In this document: positions 6,088 through 13,728 of the stretch, piece by piece | Numbering within the stretch: position 1 is the stretch's first letter | Layout of the letters: the number at the start of each line of letters is the position of its first letter | Source of the DNA: CAVEFW01 sp964579575 | GTDB taxonomy: Bacteria > Actinomycetota > Coriobacteriia > Coriobacteriales > Eggerthellaceae | Direction: 5' to 3' | Length of the DNA: 17,586 nt | Assembly: GCA_964579575.1 (NCBI GenBank) | Contig: CAZOGL010000034.1 | Location: 1 to 17,586 of the forward strand | Translations under genes and position numbers: made by a program | The notes under the pieces: generated by a model | Databases searched by the model: none | What the model was told of the DNA's origin: nothing | What the model saw: only the letters and a program-made list of their open reading frames with translations

Positions 6088-7419
6088 TTGCTACAGCAAA
6101 TCATTTCGCAGATGTCTTTTGTCGACATCTTCAACACCTGTGTGTTCTTGGTGTTTGCCTGTTGCTATCTGTACCAGCTCATTTACGTCCTCATCGTTTT
6201 GCTGAACAAGCAGCCTCAGTTCCCCGATGCCGAGCCCCACAAATACGCAGTGCTGATAACGGCGCGCAATGAGAGCGCGGTTATCGCGGACCTCATCAAC
6301 AGCATTCGCTCCACCGATTACCCGCAGGACAAGATCGACATCTTCCTTTGTGCAGACAATTGCACCGATGACACGGCAAAGATTGCGCGAGACGCAGGTG
6401 CCATCGTTTACGAGCGCAACAACCTCGATGCGATCGGAAAGGGCTACGCCCTCGACTTCCTCTTGAACCATATCTGGGAGGACTACCCGAATGGCGATCA
6501 TGAGGCGTACTTCGTGTTTGACGCCGACAACGTTCTTGACAAGAACTACTTCCGCGAGATGAACAAGGTGTTCGCCTCCGGAGCCATCGCGTCCACGAGC
6601 TACCGCAATTCCAAGAATTACGATTCCAATTGGATCTCCGCTGGCTATGCCGTGTGGTTCCTTCGCGAAGCAAAGTTTTTGTCCCAGGCGCGTCTCCTTT
6701 GCAACACCAGTTGCGCCATCAGCGGCACGGGATTTTTCATCGCCGCGTCGGTTCTCAAGGAGGCAGGTGGTTGGAAGTGGCACCTGCTCACCGAGGACAT
6801 CCAATTTTCCGCCTCAACTATCGCTGACGGCGGGCGCATCGCCTATTGTCCCACGGCTATCCTCTACGATGAGCAACCCATCACCTTCCGTGATGCTTGG
6901 AACCAACGCTTCCGTTGGGCAAAAGGCTTCTACCAGGTCTTTTGGAAGTATGCGCCGAAGCTGTTTTGCGGTATGTTCACCCAGAAGAAGGGGTATAAGT
7001 TCGCGTGCTACGACATGCTCATGACCGTCTCTCCGGCCATGCTGCTCACGGTCATCACCATCGCCTTTAATGCCATCATCGTCATCCTCGGTATCGCGGG
7101 TGCCCTCACTCTCGGTACCGCCGTGGTGAGTTCTTTGAGCTCCATATTCTTTTGCCTGTTCAACTATATGTTGTTCATGTTCATGTTCGGCGTGCTCACC
7201 ACGTTCGTCGAGTGGGACTCCATCCATGCTCCGAAGAGCAAGAAGATCCTGTACATGTTCACCTTCCCCTGCTTCATGATCACCTATATTCCCATTGCCC
7301 TTTGGGCTCTTGTCCGCCCGGCAACTTGGAAGCCCATCAAGCACACCATCTCCGTCGACGCGTCGAAATTCTCCGAGCTTGCCGGCAGCGAGGAGTCTTC
7401 CGAGGACAAGGCCGAGTAA
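6088..7419 (+). CDS. Membrane family 2 glycosyltransferase
   Basis: A 443-residue membrane GT2 enzyme of the processive-type architecture. One N-terminal membrane segment (about 14-39) precedes a cytosolic GT-A domain: AVLITARNE (54-62), CADNCTDDT (88-96), metal-binding DADN (145-148), TED (235-237) and QRFRW (273-277), matching the D,D,D,QxxRW pattern. Three or four C-terminal membrane segments follow (about 310-341, 348-373, 388-409), then an acidic tail. Such enzymes use a nucleotide sugar to build polysaccharide at the membrane; the sugar and product cannot be read here. No other polysaccharide gene is adjacent, so it stands alone. Start choice TTG 6088 rests on the AGAGGAG site. The gene ends in a repeat array and a strong terminator. 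Confidence 0.88.
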   Translation: MLQQIISQMSFVDIFNTCVFLVFACCYLYQLIYVLIVLLNKQPQFPDAEPHKYAVLITARNESAVIADLINSIRSTDYPQDKIDIFLCADNCTDDTAKIARDAGAIVYERNNLDAIGKGYALDFLLNHIWEDYPNGDHEAYFVFDADNVLDKNYFREMNKVFASGAIASTSYRNSKNYDSNWISAGYAVWFLREAKFLSQARLLCNTSCAISGTGFFIAASVLKEAGGWKWHLLTEDIQFSASTIADGGRIAYCPTAILYDEQPITFRDAWNQRFRWAKGFYQVFWKYAPKLFCGMFTQKKGYKFACYDMLMTVSPAMLLTVITIAFNAIIVILGIAGALTLGTAVVSSLSSIFFCLFNYMLFMFMFGVLTTFVEWDSIHAPKSKKILYMFTFPCFMITYIPIALWALVRPATWKPIKHTISVDASKFSELAGSEESSEDKAE

Positions 7420-7433
7420 GGTCGCAACTCCAG

Positions 7434-7503
7434 GTCGTAGGTCCCGAGTCGCGGGTGTCGGGTCGTAGGTCCCGAGTCGCGGGTGTCGGGTTGCAGGTCA
7501 CAC
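7434..7503. repeat. 7-bp tandem array within a 28-bp duplication
   Basis: Two perfect 28-bp copies lie at 7433-7460 and 7461-7488. Each resolves into 7-bp units GTCGTAG, GTCCCGA, GTCGCGG and GTGTCGG; GTTGCAG and GTCACAC continue the register to 7503, making ten units. It sits directly after the glycosyltransferase stop and before its terminator. Confidence 0.88.
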
Positions 7504-7515
7504 ATGGTTTTGTAA

Positions 7516-7545
7516 TGCGCCTCCGTATGGGGGCGCAGCTTTTTT
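7516..7545 (+). terminator. Rho-independent terminator of the glycosyltransferase
   Basis: TGCGCCTCC (7516-7524) pairs with GGGGGCGCA (7529-7537), with one wobble pair, around loop GTAT. GCTTTTTT follows. A textbook intrinsic terminator on the plus strand; the convergent comF gene ends about 80 bases further on. Confidence 0.85.
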
Positions 7546-7627
7546 AGACATGGGGAAAGGAAGGCCAAGGGCGCAAGCGACCATAGCAAGCGACCATGAG
7601 TACCTATAGTGCGTATAATGCGAGTAT

Positions 7628-8413
7628 TTAGGCATGGGCAAAGGTGATGACATGGACCTGGCGGGCACCAGCGGCGCGCAGGGCACGGCTGGCGTCGATG
7701 AGGGTGGCGCCTGTGGTCATGACGTCATCGATCAAGAGCAGCGTCTTTCCCGCAACTGGTGCGTGAGGGGTCGTTTGAAACGCCTTTTGCATGTTGGCGA
7801 TACGGCCGCGGTTCCCAAGGGCTCGTTGGTCGGATGTGCGCGGCCGTGCAAGCAGGGACGCGACGGGCCGCCCGATCTCCTCTCCAACATGGGTCGCGAG
7901 GAGAAAGCCATGATCGAACCCGCGCCGGTCAAAGGCTGTTTTGGTTGCGGGGATGTAGGTGATGGTATCGACGGATACCAGGATTTCTGGCGATATGAGA
8001 GGGGCCATCAGGTGGGCCATCTCTTTTGCGAGGCGTTGTTCTCCTTGGTCCTTGTACACGTTTACGATTCTCTTTGTGGCGTCGTCGTAAAGCAGTGCGT
8101 TTCGGCAAGAGGCGAAGGGCAACGCATCGATGCCGAAAGCCGCAAGAGAGACGGGATTACATTCCGTGCATTCGAGATAACCCCAGGCAGCGCCGCACCG
8201 AGGACACGCCTTCCACGCATCTATGTGGGCGAGACGTTGGCGACACCCAAAGCAAAGAAGGACGCCGGGTTTGTCGCAGACGGCGCACCTTGTGGGATAG
8301 AGCGTCTCGAGTACGCCGGTGCCTGCGAGGCGGGCGAGGCGCCCGATGCGGTCGAGGGCAAGAGGTATCTCGGAGTCGAGGAGGGAGCGATGTTTCTTGT
8401 TGGGGGAGACCAT
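7628..8413 (-). CDS. comF: ComF family phosphoribosyltransferase-like protein
   Basis: A 261-residue ComF family protein of normal length. Two zinc ribbons lie at the N-terminus, with cysteines at 43, 46, 54, 57 (YPTRCAVC..., LCFGC) and 70, 73, 82, 85 (CPRC..., CTEC). A type I phosphoribosyltransferase fold follows, with YIPATKTAFDRRGFDHG (153-169) and the PRPP motif LLLIDDVMTTGATL (225-238). ComF proteins are linked to DNA uptake and processing, but many non-competent bacteria carry one and its reaction is unsettled. No other competence gene is in the window. The ATG at 8413 is the first in frame but has no good ribosome site; GGAGGA lies more than 20 bases upstream, so the start is uncertain. 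Confidence 0.9.
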   Translation of the reverse strand: MVSPNKKHRSLLDSEIPLALDRIGRLARLAGTGVLETLYPTRCAVCDKPGVLLCFGCRQRLAHIDAWKACPRCGAAWGYLECTECNPVSLAAFGIDALPFASCRNALLYDDATKRIVNVYKDQGEQRLAKEMAHLMAPLISPEILVSVDTITYIPATKTAFDRRGFDHGFLLATHVGEEIGRPVASLLARPRTSDQRALGNRGRIANMQKAFQTTPHAPVAGKTLLLIDDVMTTGATLIDASRALRAAGARQVHVITFAHA

Positions 8414-8489
8414 GGCGCCATGGTGGCATGTCGCTGTCCCGTTCCTCCTTGGTAGCGTATGACGATTTCGCCAAACTTCGTACCCGTTT

Positions 8490-8621
8490 TTGTCGGGGTT
8501 TTGCCTCGTCCTTGTCGCGTTTTTGTCGGGCTTTTTCCGGATTCTTGTCGGGCCCTTGTCAGGCTTTTGTCGAGTTTTTGTCCCGTCCTTGTCGCGCCTT
8601 CGCCGGCCTCTCGTCCCCGTT
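8490..8621. repeat. Strictly phased 11-bp degenerate array
   Basis: TTGTC recurs at 8490, 8512, 8523, 8545, 8556, 8567, 8578 and 8589. The in-phase positions 8501 (TTGCC), 8534 (TTTCC), 8600 (TCGCC) and 8611 (TCGTC) hold decayed versions. That is twelve 11-bp units without a slip in register; approximate consensus TTGTCGSGYYY. It fills the gap between the divergent comF and solute-binding protein genes. The remaining bases to 8793 hold a possible -10 (TACAAT, 8692-8697) without a well-spaced -35. Confidence 0.9.
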
Positions 8622-8793
8622 TCCCCCTTTAGCTGCTCTGTGTGTTTTCTATTATTGTTCCCGTCGCTTCGTTCCGTTGTCGCGCTTCTGTTACAATCCT
8701 AGATTGCTTCTTCTTGGTTTGGCGACAGGTCAAGTGACAAGCCAAATCGGGTGAAGCGTTGGAACATGACGACGACGGAGGAAGAAAACAGAT

Positions 8794-9735
8794 ATGAAAC
8801 GCAGCATTTCCATCGTGGTGGCCGCCGTAGTGGCGTTCATGCTTGCACTTTGCATGGCGGGGTGCTCCTCAAGCTCCCAAAACTATACGCCAGAGACCAA
8901 GGCAGCTAAGGTCACGGTTGCCAGTTCCGATCTTGTGACCGCCGGCACGTTGACCGTCGGCGTCAACGCGGGCAATCCTCCGCTGGCTGGCCAGACCTCT
9001 GACTACGTCGGCGTCGATGTTGACATTGCTGCAGCTATGGCTGACGCCATGGGCCTCAAGCTCAAGATCGTCGACGTCAAAAGCGATCCTGTCACCGCTC
9101 TCGAGAAGGGTACCGTCGATTTGGTCATGGGGCTCGATGCAACCCAGACCTACGAGAACAAGCTGACGCTTTCCAAGACCTACCTGCAGACGGGTGTCGC
9201 CCTGTTCTCCACCAAGGCCTCCGCCGAAGTTCCGACGGCAGCCTCCAATTCTAAGTTTTCCGCTCAGGCTTCCTCGGTGAGCGCTTGGGATATCACGAGC
9301 CAATTTGGTGCTGCCTCCCTGACGAGCACCACCGACCTCACCTCTGCTTTCAGCGCCCTTAAGGAGGGTACGGTTGATTTCGCTGTCGCCGATGCCGTTG
9401 TGGGTACCTACGCGGCGCACACCTCTGGTTTGAGCGTCTATATCACCGCCATGGTCACCGCTCCTGGTGGGTATTGCGCAGGCGTCAAGGCGGACAAGAC
9501 GAACCTGAACACCGCAGTCACCGAGGCTCTCAAGCTTGTGACCGATAACGGTACTGTCAACCTTGTTCAAAAGAAGTGGCTCGGCACGACGTTGTCCCTG
9601 TCCACGTTGAAGGTTACCGCTACCACGATGGCTGCTGCCACTACGACCACCACGGGCGAGCAGACACAGGCTACCGATACCGCAGGCGCGCAAGGTGCCG
9701 ATGCCGCAAGCGTGCAAGGTACCGCTGCCGAGTAA
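8794..9735 (+). CDS. Lipoprotein solute-binding protein, family 3
   Basis: A 313-residue extracellular binding protein of the SBP family 3 kind, normally the receptor of an amino-acid ABC importer. A basic, hydrophobic signal segment ends in the lipobox MAGC with Cys24 as lipidation site. The fold follows: GTLTVGVNAGNPPLAG, then YVGVDVDIAAAMADAMGLKL and GTVDLVMGLDAT. The second lobe includes GTVDFAVADAVVGTY and ends near QKKWLGTTLSL. About 45 Thr/Ala/Gln-rich residues follow, which is unusual because these proteins normally stop at the fold. The ATG at 8794 has GGAGGA about ten bases upstream. No permease or ATPase gene is adjacent, so the ligand and transporter are unknown. A terminator follows at once, making it monocistronic. 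Confidence 0.87.
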   Translation: MKRSISIVVAAVVAFMLALCMAGCSSSSQNYTPETKAAKVTVASSDLVTAGTLTVGVNAGNPPLAGQTSDYVGVDVDIAAAMADAMGLKLKIVDVKSDPVTALEKGTVDLVMGLDATQTYENKLTLSKTYLQTGVALFSTKASAEVPTAASNSKFSAQASSVSAWDITSQFGAASLTSTTDLTSAFSALKEGTVDFAVADAVVGTYAAHTSGLSVYITAMVTAPGGYCAGVKADKTNLNTAVTEALKLVTDNGTVNLVQKKWLGTTLSLSTLKVTATTMAAATTTTTGEQTQATDTAGAQGADAASVQGTAAE

Positions 9736-9760
9736 GTCGAGAAGTAACCCTTACAACCGA

Positions 9761-9800
9761 AAAGAGACGTCGACATCGAGTCGGCGCCTCTTTTTCTTTT
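9761..9800 (+). terminator. Terminator of the solute-binding protein gene
   Basis: AAGAGACGTCGAC (9762-9774) pairs with GTCGGCGCCTCTT (9780-9792), with one mismatch and one wobble, around loop ATCGA. A T-rich tail TTTTCTTTT follows. It lies about 25 bases after the stop. Confidence 0.8.
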
Positions 9801-9811
9801 GCCTGACTTGA

Positions 9812-9951
9812 CAGGTTCGGTACGCTCTCAAGTTTGGTACGCTCCCAGCCTCGGCACCTAGCACCAGGCACCTAGCACCAGGCAGTCACCTGACACCTAA
9901 CAGGTTCGACACGCCCCCAGGCTCAATACGCTCCCAGATTCGATACGTCCT
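9812..9951. repeat. 17-bp tandem array with 14-bp insert
   Basis: 17-bp units near CAGRTTCGRTACGCTCC lie at 9812, 9829, 9901, 9918 and 9935, with a weaker one at 9846. Between them ACCAGGCACCTAGC-type 14-bp units repeat at about 9849-9890. The array fills the convergent space between the solute-binding protein terminator and the M16C stop at 9969. Confidence 0.82.
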
Positions 9952-9968
9952 CACGGCCTTGGCGTTTG

Positions 9969-12932
9969 CTAGACGATGCTCTCGACCTTCCAAGGAACCT
10001 GGCTCGTCTCGATAACTTCCCGAGAGCCGAAGGTGCAAAGGGCGCCTTGTGTGGTCACCATGCGGACAAGCGGGGCGAGTTTGCGCAGGTCCTCGGGTGT
10101 CGAGGCGATGACCTCGGCGCGGTTGCGTTGACGCAAGGCCGGGTCGATTCCGGCAATGAATTGGTTGTTCTGGCGGCGGATGAGAGCGCGGGCCTTCATC
10201 GGTGCGTCTATCCCTGCGACGACGCTCACCACGTATCCTTCCCAATCCTGAGGGGAGGGGTCGAAGGTCGAAAGCCAATCGGCGGCGTTTTGGAATCTCT
10301 CAATCGTCTCATCGAGGTGGGGATCGCGGAAAGAGGCGCATCGTGCCACGTCGGTGCGCGGCAAAAGGAATGACACCCCGTAAGCGCCGCCCTTGACGCG
10401 AACCTCGTCCCACAAGTAGTCGTAGGTGAGGGCTTGGCATGCCAACAGCCAACTTCCGCTGAAGGGGATGGTGCCGCGAATCTTGAACGTGTCAAACGCG
10501 ACAGCCGTGAACGTGATGTCGGTGGGGATGGTGAAGGCCTCGGGCTCGGCGGGGATGGGGGGAGCGATAAGCCCCGGTAGCTCGACCGGCTCCGCAAGCT
10601 CGACTTCCTGCAACAGGCGACGGGTGGAGTGGGAACTGACCTTCATGTATTGGAGAAGGTCGTCGTCCTCTCCGGTGAAGCTCGTGAGGCAATCCACCTC
10701 CCTAAACACGGTTGCGCAAAGGCGGCTGAGCCTCTCGGAGAAGGCGACCTTGCGCTCCTCGTAGTTTTCGATGAGGTCGCAAAGGAAACGATAGTGGTCG
10801 ACGCCACCCAAAAGCTGGCGCAATGCCGCCGCTTTCGAAACCTTCGCCTGGGCACGTGCGGATGCGTGTTTGTTGCCGTTGTTGGCAAAACCCAGCTCCA
10901 TGGCGTGCTTCCTTTGCACAAGCAGGTTAAGGATGCGGTCGTAGTCGTCAAATCGCGTCGCGAGGCAGACCTCATTGGAGAGCTTGGCCATCTGGCTTGT
11001 GTTGCTTGCGAGGGAGGAGGCGTCCACGATGAACTTCGGCCAACAGATGGACGCGTCGTGGTCGCTATTGAACACCTTGACGCTGAAGGTGAGGTTGCCA
11101 AGCTTGCTCATGGCGAGCTTGTTCAGGTCCGCCGCGGTGTTCCATGCCGTGTCGAGACGGCCAAGCAGGTTGGTCAGGAGTGACAGGTATATGACGTCGT
11201 CAGCCGAGAACCCACTTATGTCGTAATAACGGGTTGCGTATGAGATGCCGTTGGTGGTGACATGGTGGCGCAAGACCGGCCCGAAAGGCGTGTCTTGCAG
11301 GGTGGGACGCGTCTCGGCGGGCGCATCTCCCAAGTCGGCGATACCTAGGTGGGGAAGGGTTGCCAACTCCTCGGGGGTGTCTGGGCGGTTTTGCACTGCG
11401 CGAAGACGGGCGGTGGCTTCCTTTATCTCATTGCGTTGCTCGGGCGTAAGCGTGCGGGATTGCTCTTGAAGGCGAAGGGTTGCGGCGCTGGGGGGCTCAA
11501 CCTCTACGGGGATGAGGTGCGCATCTGCGGCATGGGTTGGCTCCAAGAACACTTCGCGCAGCAATTGCTCGAAGTAGCCCTCCTCGAGCAGGTCGCGCAT
11601 CTTTGCGAATACGTCCTCGTAGCGGAGGAACGCGGTGGAGAGCGCATCGTCATAGAGCCATCCGCTCAAGCAGGAGATGGCGCAGGCAACACCGTCGGCA
11701 ATGCCGAAGTTGCGTTCACGCAGGACGATCTCCGCGTGGGAAAGGGCAGCCTCTACCAACTCGTGATCAAGTCCGCCGTCGGCGAGTCGGGCGACCTCGG
11801 TTTCGAGGACGTCACGGAAACGCTCCTCGGCTCCCGGGGCCAACCCTTTGATCTGGGCAATGACGAAGGGTTGAAGTATGTCGTCGTTGAGCATGACCAC
11901 GGCATCGCACCCAAGCTTTGCTTCCAACAGGGCCTTCTTCAAGGGGGACTCGTTGCTTGATGCGATGGCGTCGAGAAGAATGTCCACCGCATAAAGGCGC
12001 AACCGATCATCGATGGAGCCTGCCGCGTAGGCGATCGCCATGCCAGCGTTTTCGGCAGAGGTCTTCATCTCCACCGTGTTTCCGAAGCTGAGGACCGGTT
12101 TTTGGAACTCAAGGGCGTTAGGGGCCCCGGCATCCTTGTGCAGGTTTGCGTCAGGGCTCAGATACTCCTCGTCGAGAAATGCCAGGAAACGGTCGGAATC
12201 CATGTCGCCGTACAACACGATATAGCTGTTGTCCAAGCGATAGTGGCGCGCGTGGGTGTCAAGGAATTGCTCGTAGGTGAGCTCAGGGATAGCCGCAGGT
12301 GTGCCGCCTGACTCGAAACGGTAGGCGGTGTCGGGGAATAGGGCCGCGCTCAAAGCGTCCGCCAAGACGGAATCGGGCTCGGCCAGGGCGCCCTTCATCT
12401 CGTTGTAGACGACACCATTGTAGATGAGCTGGCATCCATCATCCGCGTCGTCCATGTTGTCGGTATCGGCCTCTTCTCGCAACTCCACGTGCCACCCTTC
12501 TTGTTGGAACGTGGTGGGACGCTCGTAGATGGACGGGTGGAGGACGGCGTCCATGTAGACGTTCATGAGGTTGAGAAGGTCTTGCTCGTTCGTGCTCGCT
12601 ACCGGATACATCGTCTTGTCGCAAAAGGTCATGGCGTTGAGGAACGTCTGCATGCTGCTCTTGATGAGATTGACGAAGGGTTCCTTCACAGGGTACTTGC
12701 GGCTGCCGTTCAGAACCGAATGCTCGAGGATGTGGAAAACGCCCGTGTCGTCAACGGGGGGCGTCTTGAATGTGATGGAAAAGGCTTTGTTCGTGTCGTC
12801 GTTTTGGAGATAGAGCAGACGGGCGCCGCTTGCCTTGTGGCGCATGACGTAGCCGGTGGTATTGAACTCGGGAACGTCCTCGATGCGTTCGACGGCGAAA
12901 CCGTGCGTCATCTCCCCGATGGTGTAATTCAT
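9969..12932 (-). CDS. M16C (PreP-like) zinc metallopeptidase
   Basis: A 987-residue protein covering the full two-half architecture of M16C peptidases such as presequence protease PreP. The inverted zinc motif HILEH is at 67-71 (His67, His71, catalytic Glu70), and the third ligand is Glu178 in NEMKG (177-181). The second half carries the conserved RVKGGAYGVSF near residue 880, which helps bind substrate. There is no signal peptide, so it is probably cytosolic and degrades short peptides in its closed chamber; bacterial substrates are largely unknown. The ATG at 12932 follows AAGGAG five bases upstream; the 13-residue extension to 12971 has no such site. It appears monocistronic, with a palindrome and a TATACT box in its short leader. 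Confidence 0.93.
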   Translation of the reverse strand: MNYTIGEMTHGFAVERIEDVPEFNTTGYVMRHKASGARLLYLQNDDTNKAFSITFKTPPVDDTGVFHILEHSVLNGSRKYPVKEPFVNLIKSSMQTFLNAMTFCDKTMYPVASTNEQDLLNLMNVYMDAVLHPSIYERPTTFQQEGWHVELREEADTDNMDDADDGCQLIYNGVVYNEMKGALAEPDSVLADALSAALFPDTAYRFESGGTPAAIPELTYEQFLDTHARHYRLDNSYIVLYGDMDSDRFLAFLDEEYLSPDANLHKDAGAPNALEFQKPVLSFGNTVEMKTSAENAGMAIAYAAGSIDDRLRLYAVDILLDAIASSNESPLKKALLEAKLGCDAVVMLNDDILQPFVIAQIKGLAPGAEERFRDVLETEVARLADGGLDHELVEAALSHAEIVLRERNFGIADGVACAISCLSGWLYDDALSTAFLRYEDVFAKMRDLLEEGYFEQLLREVFLEPTHAADAHLIPVEVEPPSAATLRLQEQSRTLTPEQRNEIKEATARLRAVQNRPDTPEELATLPHLGIADLGDAPAETRPTLQDTPFGPVLRHHVTTNGISYATRYYDISGFSADDVIYLSLLTNLLGRLDTAWNTAADLNKLAMSKLGNLTFSVKVFNSDHDASICWPKFIVDASSLASNTSQMAKLSNEVCLATRFDDYDRILNLLVQRKHAMELGFANNGNKHASARAQAKVSKAAALRQLLGGVDHYRFLCDLIENYEERKVAFSERLSRLCATVFREVDCLTSFTGEDDDLLQYMKVSSHSTRRLLQEVELAEPVELPGLIAPPIPAEPEAFTIPTDITFTAVAFDTFKIRGTIPFSGSWLLACQALTYDYLWDEVRVKGGAYGVSFLLPRTDVARCASFRDPHLDETIERFQNAADWLSTFDPSPQDWEGYVVSVVAGIDAPMKARALIRRQNNQFIAGIDPALRQRNRAEVIASTPEDLRKLAPLVRMVTTQGALCTFGSREVIETSQVPWKVESIV

Positions 12933-12955
12933 GTGACTCCTTGTGTGTTGCCCGA

Positions 12956-12994
12956 TGGGAAAATTTCCCAAATACTGTGTCGTCCCATAGTATA
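12956..12994 (-). promoter_or_regulatory. Palindrome and -10 box before the M16C gene
   Basis: TGGGAAA and TTTCCCA flank one base in a perfect 15-bp palindrome at 12956-12970. On the minus strand TATACT (12994 to 12989) is a good -10 box with no visible -35. The palindrome falls just downstream of the expected transcription start, where a repressor would bind. Confidence 0.4.
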
Positions 12995-13104
12995 AGCGTC
13001 CGCGCTAAGCGTGCGCGCGGTTGTGTTGCTCTCGATATGTTGTTTTCGATATGAAACGCGGTTGCGTGCGCTAGGATAATCAGATACGAATCCGATTGCG
13101 TTTT

Positions 13105-13314
13105 GAGCGACAAAAAGGAGCGGTTGTATGGCTGAGGAAAAGTTGAACGGGTTCTCCCANNNNNNNNNNNNNNNNNNNNNNNNNNNNNNNNNNNNNNNNN
13201 NNNNNNNNNNNNNNNNNNNNNNNNNNNNNNNNNNNNNNNNNNNNNNNNNNNNNNNNNNNGAGCGACAAAAAGGAGCGGTTGTATGGCTGAGGAAAAGTTG
13301 AACGGGTTCTCCCA
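13105..13314. other. 100-N scaffold gap with identical 55-bp flanks
   Basis: Bases 13160-13259 are exactly 100 N. The 55 bases before (13105-13159) match the 55 after (13260-13314), including a ribosome site, an ATG and the first codons of the next gene. This is best read as an unmerged contig overlap. The partial gene start at 13128-13159 is then an artefact and not a truncated paralogue. The upstream stretch holds TCGATATG twice (near 13032 and 13046) and GATAAT at 13075-13080 as a possible -10 box. Confidence 0.88.
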
Positions 13315-13696
13315 TATCAAGGTGGGTGGCGACTCTTTTGACGATGACGACGAGGTGATTGTCGCGGGTATCCCAAGCAACGCTGCTTCCGATTCCGCAA
13401 CCGCGTCCGAGCACGAGCCCGAGCCGGAGCCTGTGACTGCGACTACGGCCACGCCCGCGCCTGATCCCGCGCCTGAGCCCACCCTCGAGCCCGCGACCAC
13501 GGCCGCGACCGAGCCCGCGCCTGCGACTGCGCCCGCGAGCAAATCCGCGACCGCAAAGAAGGCCAAGAAGGACGACTATCATGAGACGACCCTCGAGGAC
13601 CTTGAGTCTACGAAGATGGGCGGTATGCAGATCGTCCTCATCATCGCAGCGATCGTGCTGGTGATTATCGCGGGCGTCTACATCGTGACGCATTAG
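13283..13696 (+). CDS. Tail-anchored membrane protein with Pro/Glu/Ala-rich linker, unknown
   Basis: A 137-residue protein of unknown function. An acidic N-terminus (HIKVGGDSFDDDDEVIVAG) is followed by a linker of Glu-Pro, Ala-Pro and Thr repeats at about 44-86. Next are a Lys-rich patch AKKAKKDD (91-98), the non-repetitive stretch YHETTLEDLESTKMGG (99-114) and one membrane helix MQIVLIIAAIVLVIIAGVYIV (115-135) at the very end. It would be held by its tail with the bulk in the cytosol. The ATG at 13283 follows AAAGGAG at 13268-13274. The next membrane protein gene starts 32 bases after the stop, so they probably share a transcript. The stretch before the helix is the part most likely to be conserved. 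Confidence 0.78.
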   Translation: MAEEKLNGFSHIKVGGDSFDDDDEVIVAGIPSNAASDSATASEHEPEPEPVTATTATPAPDPAPEPTLEPATTAATEPAPATAPASKSATAKKAKKDDYHETTLEDLESTKMGGMQIVLIIAAIVLVIIAGVYIVTH

Positions 13697-13728
13697 GATT
13701 CGAAGACGGGGACGGACGACGAACGACC

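Noticed and set aside
7433..7488. 28-bp repeats considered as a CRISPR array
   Set aside because: The copies abut without spacers and break into 7-bp units; no cas gene is present.
7613..7618. Perfect TATAAT on the plus strand
   Set aside because: No -35 at a usable distance, and it would transcribe only antisense into comF.
8026..8754. Plus-strand ORF, and a hydrophobic one at 8490-8702, through the 11-bp array
   Set aside because: The array period is not a multiple of three, the first ORF is antisense to comF, and neither has a ribosome site.
13128..13159. First copy of the tail-anchored gene start taken as a truncated paralogue
   Set aside because: It is identical to the second copy for 55 bases and stops at a scaffold gap, so it is probably the same gene start assembled twice.
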